The notes under the pieces were generated by a model. The model was not told the origin of the DNA and did not search any database. It was given only the letters and a program-made list of their open reading frames with translations. Made by a program: the position numbers and the translations under genes. A stretch of DNA of 64,000 nt from Sophora flavescens (lineage: Eukaryota; Streptophyta; Magnoliopsida; Fabales; Fabaceae), in contig JAUPTC010000152.1 in NCBI GenBank assembly GCA_030762895.1, positions 1-64,000 on the forward strand, written 5' to 3'. Of the stretch, positions 59,271-64,000 are shown piece by piece (position 1 is the stretch's first letter; the number at the start of each line of letters is the position of its first letter).

Positions 59271-60725
59271 CCTACTGCCTATGCAATGTCAGTCAAAAAA
59301 ATTCATCAAATGTAGCAAGCTCCCAAGAATTTGGGCATCTCGAGACTGATTAACAGGATCACCTTTATTTTTCTTCAAATGAGAGTTAGCATCATAAGGG
59401 GTACTCACTGGCTTTGAGTCATAGTGACCAAACTTCCTAAGAAGTTTCTCAACATAGTGTCCTTGAGATAGCATAATGCTATCACCCTTCCTAATGATTC
59501 TAACTCCCAATATTACACTTGCTTCACCCATGTCTTTCATATCAAATTTTCTGCAAGAAAAGATTTTGTTCTAATCACTACATCATCCACAAGTACCAAA
59601 GATAAGCATGTCTACATATAAGCAGATAATAACACATTCCGCATTTAATATTTTGGTGTACACACATTTATCAACCTCAATAGGAGAAAATCCATCGTTA
59701 ATCAATGTTTGATTAAATTTCTCATGCCATTGCTTTGGTGCTTGTTTTAAACCATATAAGGATTTGAGAAGTTTGCGCACTTTATTTTGTTGACCAGGAG
59801 TAACACATCCTTCAGGTTGCGTCATATAAATTTCTTCTTCCAAATCACCATTTAAGAAAGCAGTTTTCACATCCATTTGGTGAATAACAAGTTTGTAAAT
59901 TGAAGCCAAGGCTATCAAAATTCGAATTGAAGAAATCCTTGTCACGAGGAGTAAATGTATCAAAATAATCAATATTTTCTTTTTCGTAAAACCTTTTGCC
60001 ACCAATCTAGCTTTACATTTTTCAATTGAACCATCGGGAAAAAATTTCCTTTTAAAAATCCATTTGCAACCAATAGGTTTTGCTCCCGGGGGTAAATCAA
60101 CTAAAATCCAAGTGTTGCACTTCAAAATTAAATCAATTTCATTTTTAATGGCTTCTTTCCAAAAGGGGGCATCAGTTTTTGAAATAGCTTCAGAAAAACT
60201 CAAAGGATCATTTTCAACAAGGTAAGTGTAAAAATCATTTCCAAGCGAAGTCTCTTTTCTCTGTCTTTTGCTCCTTCTCAAATCCTCATATAAGTTTTCA
60301 CGATTATTCTCGGAAGAAATATTTTCAATAGAATTATTTTCTATAAAAATATTTACAGATCTCAAAGGAAATATATGTTCTATAAATTCAGCATTTTTAG
60401 TCTCAACAATAGTGTTACGATCAAGTACACTACTTCTCAAAACAAGAAATCTATATGCAGCACTACGTTCAGCATATCCAATAAACATACAATCAGAAGT
60501 TTTAGAACCTATTTTCCTTTTCTTGGGCTCAGGAACCATAACCTTAGCTTGGCACCCACACACTTTCAAATATTTCAAATTAGGCTTGTAACCTTTCCAT
60601 AACTCATACGGCGTTTTACCGGTTTTCTTATGAGGTATTCTATTTTGAAAAAAACATGCAGTTAAAATAGCTTCACCCCAAAGGTTATCAGGTGTGGAAG
60701 AACTAACAAGCATAGCATTCATCAT
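59271..60725 (-). pseudogene. pol: Copia reverse transcriptase
   Basis: A 380-codon open frame (59583-60725) begins in the end of integrase (MMNAMLVSSSTPDNLWGEA) and continues into RT: CKARLVAKGF, VKTAFLNGDLEEEIYM and SLYGLKQAPKQWHEKF. The catalytic YVDD motif reads YVDM, because one Asp codon is missing (about 59608-59616). A double frame change alters about 15 residues after KGFTKK. The remaining RT part (VILGVRIIR, GHYVEKLLRKF) is in the frame 59289-59540. Confidence 0.88.
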
Positions 60726-60754
60726 TTCTTTTAAAGTCCTATTTTTTCTTTCAG

Positions 60755-61348
60755 CTATACCATTAGATTCGGTGAATATGGGGGAGTTACCTCATGTATT
60801 ATGCCTTCCTTTTCACAAAATTCATTAAATAAAATATATTCGCCACCCCTATCAGATCTAACCCTTTTAATTTTTCTATTTAATTGATTTTCTACTTCAG
60901 CTTTATAAAAAAGAAACATGTCAAATGCTTCATCTTTATTTCTAACCAAATAAACTTTAGCATATCTAGAAAAATCATCTATAAAGGTGACATAATATTT
61001 TTTACCTCCTCTTGTCATAGTTTGTTTTAAATCTCCTAGGTCGGTATGAATTAAATTAAGTAATTCAGTTTCACGATGCACCGGGGGACAAGCTTTCTTA
61101 GTTAATTTTGTTTCAACACATACATCACATTTACCAAGTTGATTATTACATAAAGTAATCATACCAAGATGTTGCAATTTGTTAACATACGAAGAATTAG
61201 TATGTCCTAGTCTAGCATGCCACATATCATACGAGTCAATCAAATACGCAGAAGAAGATGCATTATTATTAAGAATTTCAGCAACATTGAGAACAAAGAG
61301 TCCTTGGTCACAATATCCCTTCCCCACAAAGACATTATTCTTTGTCAT
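60755..61348 (-). pseudogene. pol: Copia integrase
   Basis: Contains the zinc-binding HHCC region (WHARLGH and KCDVC), the first catalytic Asp (LIHTDLGD) and the second (RVRSDRGGEY). The frame is lost by one base (about 60765) just before the third catalytic residue, whose context (GIAERKNRT) continues in the next frame. Confidence 0.9.
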
Positions 61349-61477
61349 TACAATTTTGCAGATTCAAACGAAACCTTAACCCCAAACTTTCCAAATAGGG
61401 CCACAGAAATTAAATTTGCCCTTATGCTAGGCACATGCAACACCTCATTAAGAGCCAGCGTCTTTCCGATGTAAGCT

Positions 61478-61912
61478 TTAGCAATACTTTCCATTTTCGA
61501 GACCCACAGCGATTCGAGAATCACCTAGATAAACCAGTTCATCTCCATCCTCTACAGCGGTGTAAGAGGTGAAGGCATCTTTGCTTGCACAAATGTGTCT
61601 GGTAGCCCCAGAGTCTACCACCCATTTGTTGACATTGGTCACCATATTGACTTGAGAAACGACCGCAGCAATAATATCATCTCCTTCACCCTCAACCAAA
61701 TTGGCCTTAGGCTTAGGAGGATTGTCGCCTCTCAATCTATGTCGGCATTGCAGTGCATGATGACCTGGCTTACCACAAACATAGCACATGCCTTTCTTTT
61801 TTGAAGTTGGGGTTAGATGCACGAGGGATATTAGAATTTCTATTATCATAATTGTGACCAGGTTTATTATCGTACCTTTTCTTCTGAGATTGATTCCGAA
61901 TGATGTTTGCAT
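61478..61912 (-). pseudogene. gag-pol: Copia gag zinc knuckle and protease
   Basis: A knuckle CYVCGKPGHHALQC (CX2CX4HX4C, 61745-61786) is followed by the aspartic protease site VVDSGATRHIC (catalytic Asp at about 61613-61615). The first 40 codons of this open frame are partly in a shifted frame. Confidence 0.9.
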
Positions 61913-62608
61913 AAGCGGCTAGTGCCTTTGGCCTTGTAGCACGACACTCTTTCTGTTGGTATCTTCAATTATTATATGAGTGATCAATTCGACGAGAGAG
62001 AGTTGCTTGTGTTTGTGCTTCAGTTGTTGCCTGTAATCCTTCCATGAAGGAGGCAGCTTTTCGATTAGAAGGCTAGCTACAAACTCATCCTATAGATTGA
62101 TGTTTTCTGACTTCAAATCCTCCAAGAGCTTGTGGTATTCATTGATCTGAACTTTGATGTCCTTGTCTTCAGTCAGTTCCCAATGGTAGTAATTTCTGAT
62201 GACAAATTGTTGCTTTAGGCATCCTCAGCAGTATACTTCAATATCATTGAGTCCCATATCTCCTTTGCACCCTTGTAGGAACAATAAACATCGAACAACT
62301 CATTAGACAATGTACTAATTATTGTGTGATGGTATACCTTATTATAATATGTCCATTCCTCAAGTTTTTTTAGAATTGGCTGATGATGGCTTGGCATCGG
62401 TTAGAGCAGACGCGACTCCATGCATGTCAAGGACAGTAGAGACACACTCCTGCCACCTTCGAAAGTTCTGGCCACCAAAGACTTCGATTTTGGAGATGTC
62501 AGGAAAAGGCTTTGCGTAATTGATGGCCGGTGGTGGCGGCGGTTGGACAACAGAAGCGCCATTGTTGCTTAGTGTTTGTTGCTCCTCGATGGTTACGTTG
62601 TCAGACAT
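61913..62608 (-). pseudogene. gag: Copia gag, N-terminal and middle part
   Basis: The start is taken at ATG 62608-62606 (MSDNVTIEEQQTLSNNGASV). A proline run, then KIEVFGGQNFRRWQECVSTV and, after a frame change near 62390, NELFDVYCSYKGAKEIWDSM follow; this is the capsid region of copia gag. Further frame breaks lie near 62215 and between 61913 and 62214. The open frame upstream of 62608 has an ATG but reads the leader. Confidence 0.85.
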
Positions 62609-63048
62609 AATAAACCAATGATGTGGAGAAACAACTGCTATGGAAAGAGTGACGCAGCGTTTGGGAACTTTTGATTTACAGGTGCCGAAACTGTTTTCCT
62701 CTATCACTGACTATAGTTCTGCACTAACCCACTAGGCCGCGCCAAAATGCAAGAACATTGGACTTAACGGCACAACCAAGAGGACCGTAATCGTAAAGTC
62801 CAGCCACGCCTCTGTAAATCTTAGATGAAGGAATATAAAACAAATGCCGTTCCAAAGAGTTAGCCACAACCTGACGGATGGCACGGAAGGCTTCCTTGTT
62901 AAGTGGCGTTGATTTTAGGCTCCAGCAGCTTAATGTAACGCTGAAGAAGAAAATTAGATTTCCGAAGGTAGAGAGCGAGAATGAGCAACGTGAATGGCCG
63001 AATCACGGCGTTGGCTATTAGAGGCGATTCGCAATAAACCCTTGAGAT
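62609..63048 (-). other. Copia 5' leader
   Basis: Non-coding leader between the 5' LTR and gag. No sequence starting with TGG next to the LTR is found, so the usual primer-binding site is not visible; the first bases after the LTR read ATCTCAAGGGTTTATTGC on the minus strand. Confidence 0.6.
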
Positions 63049-63757
63049 TGTTGTCAAAATTTGTCTTCAGCGTAGCACGAACACGGGAACAAAACATCAA
63101 CAAGTCACGAACAAATCTCAAAATCGAGGCGTGTGAAAACACACGCCTCAAGGGTTTATCCACGTGGTGCGCAAACCCCCGAGGATCCGACAGGCCCCTC
63201 CCGACAAATAAGCCGAGGTAACATAACAGCCAAGAAAATTAATATAGATGAAGCGAGGCAAAGTAAAACCCGGGAACTAAATAATAGAGGAGAAAAAGAA
63301 TTTTTAAAAGAAGAAATGTGTGTTTCTAAAAAGTTCACGTAATGCAAATCGTTATACATGACAGAAGGCATCTTTTGTTTTCAAAAGCAGTAAGTTGGTC
63401 GAAGTCCACCATTTTCCTTTTATGGTACGATGGTCTCCTTTTAAATTGTGTATATTTAAATATACTTATAGGCCTTTCAAACTGCAGCAAAGATCCAAAA
63501 ATTTTGGATCAACTTATCCAACAACCCAACGTGCGGAGGTCCAAAATTTCGAAGTTGGTCAAAAAGAGTTACCCGAATTTTAGGATCAAAACAAAACAAG
63601 TAATGAGATCAAATAAAATAAAATATAAAATTATTTTTCACAAAAATTAATTTGACTTAATAATAAAAACCAACCAGATTTATTTTACACTTGTTGTGTG
63701 ATAATTACACAACTAAAATAAAACATTAAACTTTTGAAATATCTCTAAATATCCAAT
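63049..63757 (-). repeat. Copia 5' LTR
   Basis: 709 bp matching 57382-58092 with scattered substitutions and small indels. The outer end reads ATATCCAAT instead of ATATCCAACA, a small change at the terminal TG/CA; the target duplication GATTC follows directly. Confidence 0.92.
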
Positions 63758-63762
63758 GATTC
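63758..63762. repeat. Target-site duplication GATTC, right copy
   Basis: Matches 57377-57381. Confidence 0.85.
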
Positions 63763-63960
63763 TTGCCATAAGGCACATGATTTGCCTTGCCAAATGTCAT
63801 GATGTAGTTGTTGTAGCCTTGAGTCAAGCGTCGAATCCTTAAGTACTAGAATGGATGAAAAATTGGATAGCATTGAGGCTTTGTTTTTGCTTGAAACTAA
63901 AACAATGGTTTTAACATGCAACAAAATGAAAAAGTGGGTCATTGCTGTCATTACTAACTG
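63763..63960 (-). pseudogene. GDSL lipase pseudogene, 5' part (split by copia)
   Basis: ATG at 63951 on the minus strand, signal-peptide-like MTHFFILLHVKTIVLVSSK, then NFSSILVLKDSTLDS, a recognisable block I in which the GDS motif reads KDS. The following bases give NNYIMTFGKANHVPYGKN in the next frame, joining the part at 56985-57381. In plants these enzymes are secreted ester hydrolases; this copy is dead. Confidence 0.8.
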
Positions 63961-64000
63961 AAAAAGTTAATGCTATACTTGATAACACAATAATTGTTTT

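Larger units (their letters stand above)
57382..63757 (-). mobile_element. Ty1/copia retrotransposon, complete but disabled
   Basis: A 6.4-kb element on the minus strand with LTRs at both ends (right: 5' LTR 63049-63757; left: 3' LTR 57382-58092) and duplication GATTC. The domain order is gag, protease, integrase, RT, RNase H, as in Ty1/copia. Every domain is recognisable but several frameshifts and one active-site loss make it inactive. It is inserted in a GDSL lipase pseudogene. Confidence 0.93.

Overview
This is a repeat-rich piece of a flowering-plant nuclear genome. The evidence is plant-type LTR retrotransposons (Athila-type and chromovirus-type Ty3/gypsy, and Ty1/copia), a primer-binding site matching plant tRNA-Asp, AT-rich spacers, foldback elements, tRNA-derived SINEs and broken plant GDSL esterase/lipase genes. 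A legume is my inference from the overall look of the Athila copies and small repeats, not something a single feature proves. I see no intact host gene: every coding region is part of a retrotransposon or a pseudogene.

Region 1 (1-20396): an Athila array. Two gag-pol internal regions lie in tandem and share an LTR, in the order internal 1, LTR A (6074-7547), internal 2, LTR B (14684-16160), with a period of 8610 bp. LTR B is followed head-to-head by an inverted, truncated third copy (gag and protease, 16169-18966) and inverted LTR C (18991-20396). LTRs B and C therefore form a long inverted repeat around antisense gag. The array sits against the integrase gene of a different Ty3/gypsy element.

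Region 2 (20397-about 30790): a Tekay/Del-like chromovirus, read left to right. Its integrase-chromodomain gene is split by a second Athila-type element (21203-26876), which lacks pol and is flanked by the 5-bp duplication GTAGG. The chromovirus 3' LTR begins at 27291.

Region 3 (about 30800-39716): a GC-rich segment I do not recognise, then a truncated inverted Athila element (31322-about 33925), then an inverted chromovirus-type LTR fragment containing a nested 3.6-kb solo LTR (34425-38025, duplication CAATA).

Region 4 (39717-57381 and 63763-64000): the remains of a GDSL esterase/lipase gene cluster. At least six fragments in both orientations are broken up by solo LTRs, foldback elements, SINEs and AT-rich DNA.

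Region 5 (57382-63757): a Ty1/copia element on the minus strand with both LTRs and the duplication GATTC, inserted into one of the GDSL pseudogenes.

Most interesting are the head-to-head LTR structure, which could make hairpin or antisense RNA; the paired-palindrome arrays just upstream of the TATA boxes in the Athila-type LTRs; and the repeatedly rearranged GDSL cluster. All sequence comparisons were made by eye; no identity percentages were computed.
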